Shown: positions 53,948-63,119, numbered from the stretch's first letter. The stretch: DNA of 64,000 bases from Peptostreptococcus porci (GCF_009695815.1 NZ_VUNE01000003.1:124001-188000); one strand, 5' to 3'. Translations and numbers: made by a program. The notes: generated from the letters alone by a model not told the origin.

Positions 53948-55018
53948 CTATTCCCAATTGCTCGAATTTAATGGATATTTTCCATATTTTCTCGCAGCAT
54001 CCATAAATGCCTCCAGGTTTTCTAATGGAATATTCCCATTTAAGTCGCAGCCTGTGCACAAAATATATCCATTTTTACTATCATATGCTTCCTGAATACA
54101 TTTTTTTACCGAATTATCAACATCCTCTGGTGTTCCAAGTATCATAGTTCCCACTGGATCTACATTTCCTACTAGCGGCATATATGGTTCAATCAATTCT
54201 TTTGCATAGCCTATTGGAACTCTATTGTCAATACTTATCATATCAGGCTTGGTTAATATCATCTCAGAAATAATTTTTTTAGTATCTCCGCAAATATGGT
54301 AACAAACTATACCATTATGTGCATGAATATTATCCATTAATTCTACAGTGTATGGAAGGACAAACTCCTTATATGTTTTAGCAGATATAATAGATCCCGA
54401 TGCAATAGGCTCACAAAATAATATCATTGATCCAACAGAGATAAATTCGTTATGTATCTCTTTAAGTACATCTGTACAAAGCCTCATCAATTTATGAATA
54501 TCATCAGGTCTTTTTATAGTACCCTTAAGCAGCTTTTCAACAGGATAAATACTTGCTGCGGCAGTAAATGGACCTGAAATCAAGGTTCCTGTTGGAACTT
54601 CTTGTCCCATTTTATCTACCAATATTTTTGCACAATCAAGATGTTTTCTGAAATCTTCACTATTTTCAAGCTTTGCCTTATTAAAATCAAGTGAATCTAT
54701 ATCAGACAAATCCTTTAATACATGATCGATTATTGCCGGAACAGCATCCTCTGGATCACTCATCTTGCTACCAAGTGCTTTTCCAACTGTGTGTAAACCA
54801 TATTCTGCAATCAAAAGGTCGTTTCCAAATTTTCTATAGGCTTCTATTTGACATTGCGCCTCGCTTTCCGCAGTAGCTCTTTTCTGCCTGTGAGTCATAC
54901 CTGCACATTTTCCAGACATCGAGCATATTAGTGGCATTGCCAAAATTCTGTCCATTTCTTGACCATTTAAAAAGCATCCCAATCTTTCAATAGGTGTCAT
55001 TTGATCCCCTTTATGCAT
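53948..55018 (-). CDS. URO-D/MtaA-family corrinoid methyltransferase, first gene of the operon
   Basis: A 356-residue protein of the MtaA/CmuA branch. MPLICSMSGKCAGMT, SGPFTAAASIYPVEKLL and EPIASGSIISAKTYKEF are recognisable family segments. Zinc ligands are in CYHICGDT and ILCTGCDL. The N-terminus contains MTPIERLGCFLNG, as in many members. I chose the ATG at 55018 (eight bases after GGAGG); an ATG at 55000 after AAGGGG is an alternative. It is the first gene after the cobalamin riboswitch. It could be the substrate-side or the acceptor-side methyltransferase of the system. Confidence 0.9.
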   Translation of the reverse strand: MHKGDQMTPIERLGCFLNGQEMDRILAMPLICSMSGKCAGMTHRQKRATAESEAQCQIEAYRKFGNDLLIAEYGLHTVGKALGSKMSDPEDAVPAIIDHVLKDLSDIDSLDFNKAKLENSEDFRKHLDCAKILVDKMGQEVPTGTLISGPFTAAASIYPVEKLLKGTIKRPDDIHKLMRLCTDVLKEIHNEFISVGSMILFCEPIASGSIISAKTYKEFVLPYTVELMDNIHAHNGIVCYHICGDTKKIISEMILTKPDMISIDNRVPIGYAKELIEPYMPLVGNVDPVGTMILGTPEDVDNSVKKCIQEAYDSKNGYILCTGCDLNGNIPLENLEAFMDAARKYGKYPLNSSNWE

Positions 55019-55205
55019 AACCATATCCTCCTAATTAGTAATAAATAGTTAGTAATAATAAAAAAGTGAAAAAAAGCGACTCAAAAATATAAAGTCATAA
55101 TTATTCTCAAATCAGTCATTTATCCAATAACAAATATTAAAAATATATAACATAGCCTTATATTTTCGTATCATCCTTTTCCCACCAAAAGATCATGACA
55201 GTTAT

Positions 55206-55358
55206 TATATAGCAGGTCTCCTGACTTAACTTCAACCTCTGATTTCGCCTTCCCCGAACACAGGTGGCATTTGAAATCTTCGTCTGTAACACAGTAGAGT
55301 GAGCTGTTCCGGATTCAAACCGTATTCCCTTTTCAACATCGTTCAATGTCACTATATA
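55206..55358 (-). ncRNA. Cobalamin riboswitch
   Basis: On the minus strand the aptamer has AAAAGGGAATACGG, GAATCCGGAACAGC, the B12-box region ATGCCACCTGTGTTCGGGGA and the closing AGTCAGGAGACCTGC. P1 pairs TATATAG (55358-55352) with CTATATA (55212-55206). It precedes the corrinoid methyltransferase operon by about 190 bases. No clear intrinsic terminator lies between, so the switch mechanism is not evident. Control by cobalamin fits the operon's cofactor. Confidence 0.95.
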
Positions 55359-55682
55359 AAATATGAAAACAATTAAAACAACGTTTTCAATAAAATATCA
55401 AAATATTTACTAAACTTCTTTTCACGTTAATATTATCACACTAAAGTGTTCTAGTCTAATTGTTATTATCTATAGTGTAATATACGAATTATCAGTTTTT
55501 TCAATGGAATGTATTCTTTGATCAGTATTATTTTCATATAAACATCCCTAGGCTCAGACTCTATTTTAGAAAATTTATTTTTTTATTTACATTTCGTATT
55601 TACAAAACTCAAAATATACTTTATAATGAATAACTAACCGATAGATAGATAATATCTACCTATTAATATAACTAAATACGAT

Positions 55683-55850
55683 TGGATAGAGGCGCAAATG
55701 ACATCAGTAGTTTCAAACAATGAGAGCAATCAGTTTGATTCGAAAGGGGATTTTGCCGAAATGATATTGGTATTGCTCGACTGATATCGTTGGAATACTT
55801 GTTAACAGCAAGTGTTTTGTCATTATCATAAGATAATGGAGTGCTAACCA
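55683..55850 (+). ncRNA. Lysine riboswitch (L box) aptamer
   Basis: The plus strand shows the L-box order GATAGAGGCGC, AAGGGGA...GCCGAA, ACTGATATCGTTGG and the closing ATAATGGAGTGCTA. P1 pairs TGGATAG (55683-55689) with CTAACCA (55844-55850). It lies upstream of lysC and the whole lysine operon. A terminator follows at 55890, and a second copy of the closing sequence plus another terminator follows that. Confidence 0.93.
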
Positions 55851-55889
55851 CATTTTGACTATAATTGTATCAGCCCTATAGGATTTATT

Positions 55890-55924
55890 AGACGAATGTT
55901 TGGTTAACCACATTTGTCTTTTTT
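55890..55924 (+). terminator. First riboswitch-controlled terminator before lysC
   Basis: AGACGAATGT pairs with ACATTTGTCT (one G-U), with TTGGTTAACC at the tip and a T-tract. Its 5' arm (AATGTTTGGTTA) can alternatively pair with TAACCACATT at the end of the aptamer, giving a simple lysine-dependent switch. Confidence 0.85.
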
Positions 55925-55927
55925 AAC

Positions 55928-56027
55928 ATAATGGAGTGCTAGCCAGATACATTGTCATAATTGTCGATAAAAATATACACGCTAAATCAAAGGACAAATG
56001 TAGTGAGCTGCTACACTTGTCCTTTTT
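55928..56027 (+). terminator. Second copy of the switching sequence and second terminator before lysC
   Basis: ATAATGGAGTGCTA (55928-55941) repeats the aptamer's closing strand at 55833-55846. ATACATTGTC downstream of it can pair with the 5' arm of the next hairpin (GACAAATGTA). That hairpin, AAAGGACAAATGTAG/CTACACTTGTCCTTT (55989-56025), has a T-run and ends 30 bases before the lysC start. Confidence 0.85.
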
Positions 56028-56054
56028 CAGTATAAATTTTGTTTGGAGGTAATC

Positions 56055-57260
56055 ATGAATAAAACAACGGTACTAAAATTCGGTGGATCATCAGTGAGCA
56101 CTATCGAAAAAATCAAGTCAATTTCGACCAGTCTAAAGGATAGGGTTGAAAAAGGAGAAAAGCTTATAGTTGTCGTTTCAGCAATGGGAAAAACCACTGA
56201 TTCACTGCTAAATCAAGTAAATCAAATAACCTCAAATCCCGATGTCAGAGAGCTAGATACTCTTCTAGCAATAGGTGAACAGACCACCATTTCACTAATG
56301 GCAATCACCTTAAACGACATTGGTGTTAAATCCAGATCTTTAACAGGTTTACAGGCTGGAATAAAGACATTTGGTCAGCATACAAAAAGTAAAATTGCCG
56401 ATATAGATTCAATATTTTTGAAAAATGAATTAAACGAATTTGATGTTCTTGTAGTAGCAGGATTTCAAGGGTACAATGAAAATTTAGAAATAACAACTCT
56501 TGGTCGTGGCGGTTCTGATACGAGTGCCGTTGCATTGGCGGCATCATTAAACGCACCATGTGAGATATACACCGATGTTACCGGAGTTTTTAGCACAGAT
56601 CCTAGAATTTTTCCGAATGCAAAGAAGCTTGAACAGGTAAGCTATGAAGAAATGTTGGAGTTGTCTGCTCTGGGCGCAGGCGTCTTAGAAACTAGATGCG
56701 TTGAAATTGCGAAAAATTACAACGTACCACTATATTTGGGAAAAACACTATCAGAAGAAAAGGGGACATGGATAATGGAAAGTTCAAATTTATTAGAAAA
56801 GAAAATAGTTACAGGAGCGGCTTTGGATAAGGATATTTTACACGTTACCCTGTCTTGTAAAGACTGTTCGACAATGTTTGTAAAGGATTTATTTGACAAG
56901 CTTGATGAGTTTGGAGTAAATATAGATATGATTAGCCAAGTAATTTCAAATAATATTATCAATATTTCATTCACTTGCAAGGATACAGATAGAAATTTCT
57001 TAAATAGATCGCTGGAAAATCTATCTACTAGCTATCCAAATATAGACTGTTCCATCGATTCAAGCTGTTGCAAGGTATCTATAGTTGGATCAGGTATGAG
57101 AGATGTAAGTGGTGTGGCTGCAAGAGCATTTAGAACTCTTTGTAAAAATGGTATAGAATTTTTACAGGTGACAACTTCAGAAATATCAATATCATTTGCA
57201 CTAAAAAAAGACGATGGAAAAGAAGCAATCAGACTTCTGTGTTTAGAGTTTAATATATAA
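56055..57260 (+). CDS. lysC: Aspartate kinase
   Basis: A 401-residue monofunctional aspartokinase, first step of lysine synthesis. The kinase signature KFGGSSVS is at residue 8; VVSAMGKTTD, TTLGRGGSDTSAVALA and YTDVTGVFSTDPRIF follow. Two ACT domains occupy residues 265-401 and would bind feedback inhibitors. I chose the ATG at 56055, after GGAGG; an upstream TTG overlaps that site. It is the first gene of a lysine operon and stands behind a lysine riboswitch with two successive terminators. Confidence 0.97.
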   Translation: MNKTTVLKFGGSSVSTIEKIKSISTSLKDRVEKGEKLIVVVSAMGKTTDSLLNQVNQITSNPDVRELDTLLAIGEQTTISLMAITLNDIGVKSRSLTGLQAGIKTFGQHTKSKIADIDSIFLKNELNEFDVLVVAGFQGYNENLEITTLGRGGSDTSAVALAASLNAPCEIYTDVTGVFSTDPRIFPNAKKLEQVSYEEMLELSALGAGVLETRCVEIAKNYNVPLYLGKTLSEEKGTWIMESSNLLEKKIVTGAALDKDILHVTLSCKDCSTMFVKDLFDKLDEFGVNIDMISQVISNNIINISFTCKDTDRNFLNRSLENLSTSYPNIDCSIDSSCCKVSIVGSGMRDVSGVAARAFRTLCKNGIEFLQVTTSEISISFALKKDDGKEAIRLLCLEFNI

Positions 57261-57290
57261 AAATCAATCAGCTTTGAAAGGAGAAAAAAT

Positions 57291-58274
57291 ATGGCAATAT
57301 TTGCAATAGTAGGTGCTACAGGCGTAGTCGGAACAAAAATGATAGAAAGATTAGCAGAGAGTGAGTTAAAGGTTGACAAACTATATCTAATGGCTTCTGC
57401 CAGATCAGTTGGAAAGAAAATAAAATTTAGAGATATTGAAATAGAAGTAGAAGAATTAAATGAAAATTCTTTTGATAAAGATATTGACTATGCACTATTT
57501 TCAGCAGGAGGAAGCACATCTCTAGAGTTTGCTCCTATAGCAGAGAAAAATGGTGTAATCGTAATAGACAACTCTAGTGCGTGGAGGATGGATCCAGAAA
57601 TTGATTTGATAGTGCCGGAGTGTAATAAACCGACTCTTCAGAGAAAAATTATTGCAAATCCTAACTGCTCAACAATTCAATCAGTTGTTCCTCTTAGACC
57701 ACTTCACGACGCTTTTGGTCTATCACATATTACATACACAACTTATCAAGCAGTTTCTGGCTCTGGTAAGGGTGGTATAGATGATCTTTTAAATGGACAA
57801 GAAGGAATTGAGCCAAAGAAATATCCACATCCAATTTACAACAATGTGTTGCCACATATTGATGTATTTCTTGAAAATGGATATACAAAAGAAGAGATGA
57901 AAATGGTAAACGAAACTAAGAAAATTCTATCACTAGACGACTCTGTAGGCATTTCGGCAACTTGCGTTAGAGTTCCTGTATTAAATTCACATTCAGTTGA
58001 AATCGATGTAGAATTCAAAAAGGAAACTACTGTTGAAGAAATAAGAGAAGTATTAAAAAATGCCCCTGGTGTAATTTTGGTGGATAACGTTCAAGAAAAT
58101 GAATATCCAATGCCTATCAACGCAACAGGAATTGATGAGGTCCTAGTAGGAAGAATAAGAAGAGATATCTCTAGACCTAATGGATTCCACATATGGTGTG
58201 TGGCAGATAACATTAGAAAGGGAGCCGCTAGCAATGCAGTTCAGATTGCAGAGATGATAGAAGCAAGCAAATAA
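57291..58274 (+). CDS. asd: Aspartate-semialdehyde dehydrogenase
   Basis: A 327-residue enzyme reducing aspartyl phosphate to the semialdehyde. It has the NADP site IVGATGVVGTKM, the active-site Cys in ANPNCSTIQ (about residue 125) and the His/Arg region VRVPVLNSHS. Length is normal. GAAAGGAG precedes the ATG, 30 bases after lysC. It is the second gene of the riboswitch-controlled lysine operon. Confidence 0.97.
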   Translation: MAIFAIVGATGVVGTKMIERLAESELKVDKLYLMASARSVGKKIKFRDIEIEVEELNENSFDKDIDYALFSAGGSTSLEFAPIAEKNGVIVIDNSSAWRMDPEIDLIVPECNKPTLQRKIIANPNCSTIQSVVPLRPLHDAFGLSHITYTTYQAVSGSGKGGIDDLLNGQEGIEPKKYPHPIYNNVLPHIDVFLENGYTKEEMKMVNETKKILSLDDSVGISATCVRVPVLNSHSVEIDVEFKKETTVEEIREVLKNAPGVILVDNVQENEYPMPINATGIDEVLVGRIRRDISRPNGFHIWCVADNIRKGAASNAVQIAEMIEASK

Positions 58275-58307
58275 AAAGAAAATATACTTGTAGAAAAGGA
58301 GAATATT

Positions 58308-59216
58308 ATGACAAAGTTATTTTCGGGAGTTGCAACCGCACTTGCGACGCCAATGTTGACAAATGGTGATATAGATTTTAAAGCATATGAAAATTTAGTA
58401 AAATTTCAACTTGAAAGTGGAATAAATGGATTGGTTGTTTCAGGAACAACTGGGGAAGGATCTACTCTTACAATAGATGAAAAACTAGAGCTTCTGAAAA
58501 TGACTCTGGCTTTAAGAGGAGATAAGTATGATTGTCCTGTTATTTTGGGAACTGGTGCGAACAACACTAAATCTGCAATTCAACAGACTATTCTAGCAAA
58601 AGAAAATGGTGCAGATTTTGCCTTGGTTGTTACTCCATACTATAATAAGACAAGTCAACAAGGATTAATCGCTCACTACTATGCAATTGCGGATGCAGCT
58701 GATATTCCTATTATTCTATATAATGTTCCTGGTCGTACTGGAATGACAATACAACCAGAAACCGTTGTGGAACTAGCAAAGCATAAAAATATAGTGGCAT
58801 TAAAGGATGCAACTGGCGATATGAAGTACCTTTCAAAATTAAAAGCTTTACTAGGTGAAGATTCTGATTTCGTTCTTTACAGTGGCGACGATGGTACTTT
58901 CTTCGATTTTCTTACTCATGGTGGAAACGGAGTAATAAGCGTCGTTTCAAACTGCACGCCAAAAGCCTTTATAAATGTCTTTAAGCAATACAACAAAGGA
59001 AATATAGTCGATAGTAGAAATCTACAAAATGCATTAAATCCTTTCATCTCTGCTCTATTCTCGGATGTAAGCCCTACTCCATTGAAGGCTGTCTTGAAAT
59101 ATATGGGCTATGGCGATGAAAACTTTAGATTACCGCTTATTCCAACTAATGAAAAAGTTAGAAATAATGTAATTGCCGAATATAATTCGTGTTTAAAACA
59201 TGAAAATAACCTTTAA
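58308..59216 (+). CDS. dapA: 4-hydroxy-tetrahydrodipicolinate synthase
   Basis: A 302-residue TIM-barrel aldolase condensing pyruvate with aspartate semialdehyde. VSGTTGEGSTL is the family signature, the catalytic Tyr is in LYNVPGRTG, and the Schiff-base Lys is in IVALKDATGD (about residue 164). GGAGAA precedes the ATG. It lies 33 bases after asd and 15 before dapB in the operon. Confidence 0.97.
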   Translation: MTKLFSGVATALATPMLTNGDIDFKAYENLVKFQLESGINGLVVSGTTGEGSTLTIDEKLELLKMTLALRGDKYDCPVILGTGANNTKSAIQQTILAKENGADFALVVTPYYNKTSQQGLIAHYYAIADAADIPIILYNVPGRTGMTIQPETVVELAKHKNIVALKDATGDMKYLSKLKALLGEDSDFVLYSGDDGTFFDFLTHGGNGVISVVSNCTPKAFINVFKQYNKGNIVDSRNLQNALNPFISALFSDVSPTPLKAVLKYMGYGDENFRLPLIPTNEKVRNNVIAEYNSCLKHENNL

Positions 59217-59231
59217 TCGGAGGAAAAAATA

Positions 59232-59999
59232 ATGAAAATAATTTTGAGTGGATATGGCACAATGTCAAGAATTGTTGAAGCTCTTGCAATAGAAAAAGGT
59301 CACGAAATAGCTGGCATATTTTCACTTCAAGAAATAGAAAACCCACCATATCCTGTTTATAACAAGGTTGAAAATATTCATTCTGCAGACGTAATAATAG
59401 ATTTTTCTCATCCAGACAATGTTGCTCCACTTCTTGAAGGTGCTTCAATTCACAAGACGCCTATTGTTGTAGCAACGACTGGTGCCAGAGAAAGACTACA
59501 AGATTTGATGGACGAAGCATCAAAGAGTTGCCCTGTGTTTTTCAGTGCCAATATGAGCTACGGAGTTCACGTATTGACAAAAGCACTTGAGTTTTTAACT
59601 CCTCTATTGTCAGATGGGTTCGATATAGAGATAATAGAAAAGCATCACAACAAGAAGATTGACGCTCCGAGTGGTACCGCAGTGAAGCTACTTGAAGCAA
59701 TACAAAATTCATATACAGCAAGCAAAAAAGATAGTTCAGATACAACAGGAAAAACTTACTCACCTATCTATGACAGATCTACTGGCGAACACAAGAGAGA
59801 TAAAATGGAGATAGGAATGAGCGCAGTTAGGGGCGGAACGATTGTCGGTGAACATGAGGTTCTTTTTGCAGGAACTGACGAGGTTATTGAAATAACACAT
59901 AGAGCACAGTCGAAAAAGCTGTTTGCTGATGGCGCAATTAAGGCGGCAGAAAGTATCTCAAATAAAAAACCGGGATTCTATACTTTCGACACAATATAA
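59232..59999 (+). CDS. dapB: 4-hydroxy-tetrahydrodipicolinate reductase
   Basis: A 255-residue DapB with an abbreviated N-terminal nucleotide loop (ILSGYGTMSR), VVATTGARERLQDL, the substrate loop IEKHHNKKIDAPSGT and HRAQSKKLFADGAIKAA at the C-terminus. It lies between dapA and dapD in the lysine operon. A second dapB is at 48290-49054. This operon copy is expected to be the lysine-regulated one. Confidence 0.96.
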   Translation: MKIILSGYGTMSRIVEALAIEKGHEIAGIFSLQEIENPPYPVYNKVENIHSADVIIDFSHPDNVAPLLEGASIHKTPIVVATTGARERLQDLMDEASKSCPVFFSANMSYGVHVLTKALEFLTPLLSDGFDIEIIEKHHNKKIDAPSGTAVKLLEAIQNSYTASKKDSSDTTGKTYSPIYDRSTGEHKRDKMEIGMSAVRGGTIVGEHEVLFAGTDEVIEITHRAQSKKLFADGAIKAAESISNKKPGFYTFDTI

Positions 60000-60023
60000 T
60001 AATCAATAAATAAGGAGAATAAT

Positions 60024-60740
60024 ATGGCAAGAAACTTTACTTCAGAGGAAATAATTAATTATATAGCAACATCAACAAAAACTACACCCGTAAAAGTATA
60101 CATTAAGGGTGATTTGGAAAACATATCTTTACCAGTAGGTGTAAAGGATTTTGGAGATGAAAACTCAAAAACTCTTTTTACAGACTTAAAAACATGGGAA
60201 GAAATACTTGAAAATAATAGAAAAATCATTGTAGATTTCGTCGTTGAAAATGATAGACGTAATAGTGCTATTCCACTAATGGATCTAACAGCTGTCAATG
60301 CAAGAATTGAACCAGGCGCATTTATCAGAGAGCATGCCGTTATCAAAGATAATGCTGTGGTAATGATGGGTGCAATAATAAACATCGGTGCAGTAGTTGG
60401 AGAAGGAACAATGATTGACATGGGTGCTGTTCTTGGTGGACGTGCGACAACTGGAAAAAATGTTCATGTTGGAGCTGGAGCTGTATTAGCCGGAGTAATA
60501 GAACCGGCAAATGCAAACCCTGTTGTTATAGAAGATAACGTACTTATCGGAGCAAATGCAGTTGTTCTTGAAGGAGTTAGAGTTGGGAAAAATTCAGTAG
60601 TCGCATCTGGTGCGATTGTAACAGAGGACGTTCCAGAAAACTGTGTAGTTGCTGGAGTTCCTGCGAAAATAATCAAGAGAACTGATGAGGTTAATAGTGA
60701 AAAAATAAGTATTGTCGAAGCGTTGAGAAGCTTGGACTAA
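60024..60740 (+). CDS. dapH: Tetrahydrodipicolinate N-acetyltransferase
   Basis: A 238-residue left-handed beta-helix acetyltransferase of the DapH (YkuQ-like) type, which puts lysine synthesis on the acetylated branch. The N-terminal domain is followed by hexapeptide repeats [15 protein letters not shown] and [20 protein letters not shown], and [16 protein letters not shown] with the family's Asn-Pro. Length matches DapH, not the succinyl-transferase DapD. It is followed by the matching M20 deacetylase. The acetyl-diaminopimelate aminotransferase gene is not in the window. Confidence 0.95.
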   Translation: MARNFTSEEIINYIATSTKTTPVKVYIKGDLENISLPVGVKDFGDENSKTLFTDLKTWEEILENNRKIIVDFVVENDRRNSAIPLMDLTAVNARIEPGAFIREHAVIKDNAVVMMGAIINIGAVVGEGTMIDMGAVLGGRATTGKNVHVGAGAVLAGVIEPANANPVVIEDNVLIGANAVVLEGVRVGKNSVVASGAIVTEDVPENCVVAGVPAKIIKRTDEVNSEKISIVEALRSLD

Positions 60741-60803
60741 ATAAAAATAAGGTTATAAATACTTAGAATAAAGGTTATATATTTAAGAAGAAAAGTGATA
60801 TAA

Positions 60804-61958
60804 ATGAAATTTACAAAATTAGAACAGATAAAAAATTGGAGAAGATTTCTACACGAAAATCCTGAGCTATCTCTTAAAGAATACAAGACTACAGAATTTA
60901 TACGCAATGAGCTGGATAAAATGGGATTGGAATATGAAGCCCCGATGGATACAGCAACAGTGGTAAAGCTATATGGAAAAGGCGAAAAATACATTGTATT
61001 AAGGGCCGATATAGATGCTCTACCTATCAAAGAAATGAATGATATAGAGTTTCGATCAAAGAATGATGGAGTCATGCACGCTTGTGGTCATGATGCCCAT
61101 GCAACTATGCTATTGGGTGCGATAAACGAACTATCTGAAATATCTAAATCCAAAGACTTAGATATTAATATACTAGCAATTTTTCAACCATCTGAGGAGT
61201 CCTTTGGCGGCGCCAACCTTTTGATAGAAAACTACAATTTTGACAAATACGAGATAATCGGTTCCTTTGCTCTTCATATTAATCCAGACTATGAAGAAGG
61301 TACAATAATTTCTAGGATAGGACCAATAATGGCTAGCTGTAATGAATTTGCAGTCAATATAAAGGGAAAGTCTGCTCATGTCGGAAAAAGAGAAGAAGGC
61401 ATAAATGCACTGAATGCTGCGATTCAAATTTATAGCCAAGTACAAGCAATACCTACTTACGATTTGGATAGCAAGCACACGAATATAATACATACTGGAA
61501 TTGTGAGAGCTGGAGAGGTTATGAACTCAGTTCCTGAAAATGCATTTTTAGAGGGTACAATAAGAACATACGATAAAGATGATTTTGAAATTATCGAAAA
61601 AAGGATTGTTGAAATATGTCAGGGTGTATCACTATCCACAAAATGTGAAGTAGTGCCTGAAATACGAGCTGGGTATCCCGCCGTAATAAACTCAGAAATC
61701 TTGTATGATAAATCCGTCAATGCAGCGAAAAAAGCAAAAGCAAACCACATCACGAGAAAAGATCCGTATCTTCTAGGTGAAGACTTTTCGTTTTTTGGTA
61801 AAATTGCTCCGATTAACTACTCCTTTATCGGTGTCAGAAATAACGAATTGGGATATACAAGTGGATTACATACACCAACACTTCAGTTACGTGAAGAAGC
61901 TCTAATATTTGGTATCGATTACTTTGTAGAAATAGCTAAAAGCTTCGGAAAGGAATAA
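60804..61958 (+). CDS. dapL: N-acetyldiaminopimelate deacetylase (M20 family)
   Basis: A 384-residue M20D-type amidohydrolase. The first metal motif ACGHDAHATMLLGA, the Glu pair FQPSEES, the dimerisation domain (about residues 175-290) and the metal-binding FALHINPDYEEG and GEDFSFF are visible. Related proteins hydrolyse hippurate or amino acid-IAA conjugates. The position right after dapH makes N-acetyl-LL-diaminopimelate the most likely substrate, as in Bacillus subtilis. A 63-base gap separates it from dapH, and alr starts 3 bases after its stop. Confidence 0.92.
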   Translation: MKFTKLEQIKNWRRFLHENPELSLKEYKTTEFIRNELDKMGLEYEAPMDTATVVKLYGKGEKYIVLRADIDALPIKEMNDIEFRSKNDGVMHACGHDAHATMLLGAINELSEISKSKDLDINILAIFQPSEESFGGANLLIENYNFDKYEIIGSFALHINPDYEEGTIISRIGPIMASCNEFAVNIKGKSAHVGKREEGINALNAAIQIYSQVQAIPTYDLDSKHTNIIHTGIVRAGEVMNSVPENAFLEGTIRTYDKDDFEIIEKRIVEICQGVSLSTKCEVVPEIRAGYPAVINSEILYDKSVNAAKKAKANHITRKDPYLLGEDFSFFGKIAPINYSFIGVRNNELGYTSGLHTPTLQLREEALIFGIDYFVEIAKSFGKE

Positions 61959-61961
61959 AAT

Positions 61962-63119
61962 ATGAAAGGTGCGAAATTGACCATAAATCTCTTGGCCCTT
62001 CAGAATAACGCAAAATATCTCGTCGACAATATAAAAAGAAATTCCACAGAAAACAATAATGGTGTGATTGCAATGGTAAAAAACAACGCATATAATCTTG
62101 GATTATGTGAGGCTGTCGAAAGTTTTTACGATGGTGGAATTAGGTTTTTCGCAACAACCTCTATTAAAGAATGTAAGGCTATTAGAGATATGTATTCTGA
62201 CGTCCATATACTATGTGTAAATCCAAATACCGAATTCGATTTTATAAGGGAGTATGGTATTACAGCTACACTCCCTTCATTCGAATACATTCAAGAAAAC
62301 CATGAGAAAATGAAAGATATTTCCTGGCATATTGAATGGGCTGGTCATATGAGAAGATCTGGCTGTAGAAGCGAAACAGAGCTTAGAAATATTCTTGAAT
62401 TTGCAAAATCAAAAGACATAGAAATAGAAGGCTTATGGACTCATTTTTCATGGGCAGATACATTTGACGAGGAAAAAAACTACGAAAAAGAAAGAGATGA
62501 ATGGATTGCTCTCTTAAAAAATATTACGAAAGACTACAGTTTCAAATATATTCACTCTCAGAACAGTGCATCTTTTTCGAGAGATGGCATCCTACCTAAT
62601 CACACTCATATCAGACCTGGTATACTGTTGTACGGATACTATCCACATGACAGATATGAAAATGACAAAATCATACCTTCCATTGAGCTTTCAGGAGAAG
62701 TTATTTCAATAATTAAGCTATCTGCTGGAGAAAGCATTGGATACTGTTCATCATTCGTTCCAACAGAGGATACTTTGGTTGCAGTTGTGAATCTTGGATA
62801 TGGAGATGGATTACTTAGAAAGCGTGGTATAGGTCATGATGTAATAATTAACGATAAAAAATACAAATTAGTCTCTTTTATGATGAGCCACACTGTAGTG
62901 AAAATTGACGAATACGTGCATATGGAAGATAGCTTTGATGCATCGGAGAAAATAATAAGTGTAAACATTGAAAATTCAGAAGTGAAGATCGGCGACACTG
63001 TATATTACTACAACAAAGAACTTCCATTACATGAATTTACAAAAAAAGGAGTGGGATCATGCTCTGAGCAAATGAGTCCACTCAACTACTCTACTCTTGA
63101 AGTTGAGTATATTAGGTAA
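61962..63119 (+). CDS. alr: Alanine racemase family protein
   Basis: A 385-residue fold-type III PLP enzyme. The PLP lysine is K40 in VIAMVKNNAYNLGL; most racemases read VKADAYGHG, so the GH pair is missing. The second catalytic residue is present as Tyr in SIGYCSS. HIRPGILLYGY, NLGYGDGLLRKRG and a C-terminal beta domain are also typical. It starts 3 bases after the deacetylase gene, so it is translated with the lysine operon. It may supply D-alanine for cell wall, alongside diaminopimelate, or racemise another amino acid. Confidence 0.88.
   Translation: MKGAKLTINLLALQNNAKYLVDNIKRNSTENNNGVIAMVKNNAYNLGLCEAVESFYDGGIRFFATTSIKECKAIRDMYSDVHILCVNPNTEFDFIREYGITATLPSFEYIQENHEKMKDISWHIEWAGHMRRSGCRSETELRNILEFAKSKDIEIEGLWTHFSWADTFDEEKNYEKERDEWIALLKNITKDYSFKYIHSQNSASFSRDGILPNHTHIRPGILLYGYYPHDRYENDKIIPSIELSGEVISIIKLSAGESIGYCSSFVPTEDTLVAVVNLGYGDGLLRKRGIGHDVIINDKKYKLVSFMMSHTVVKIDEYVHMEDSFDASEKIISVNIENSEVKIGDTVYYYNKELPLHEFTKKGVGSCSEQMSPLNYSTLEVEYIR

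Noticed and set aside
55158-55352. 64-residue minus-strand open frame
   Set aside because: It coincides with the cobalamin riboswitch aptamer and has no ribosome binding site or family resemblance.
55713-55913. 66-residue minus-strand open frame
   Set aside because: It lies antisense within the lysine riboswitch and its first terminator; a chance frame.
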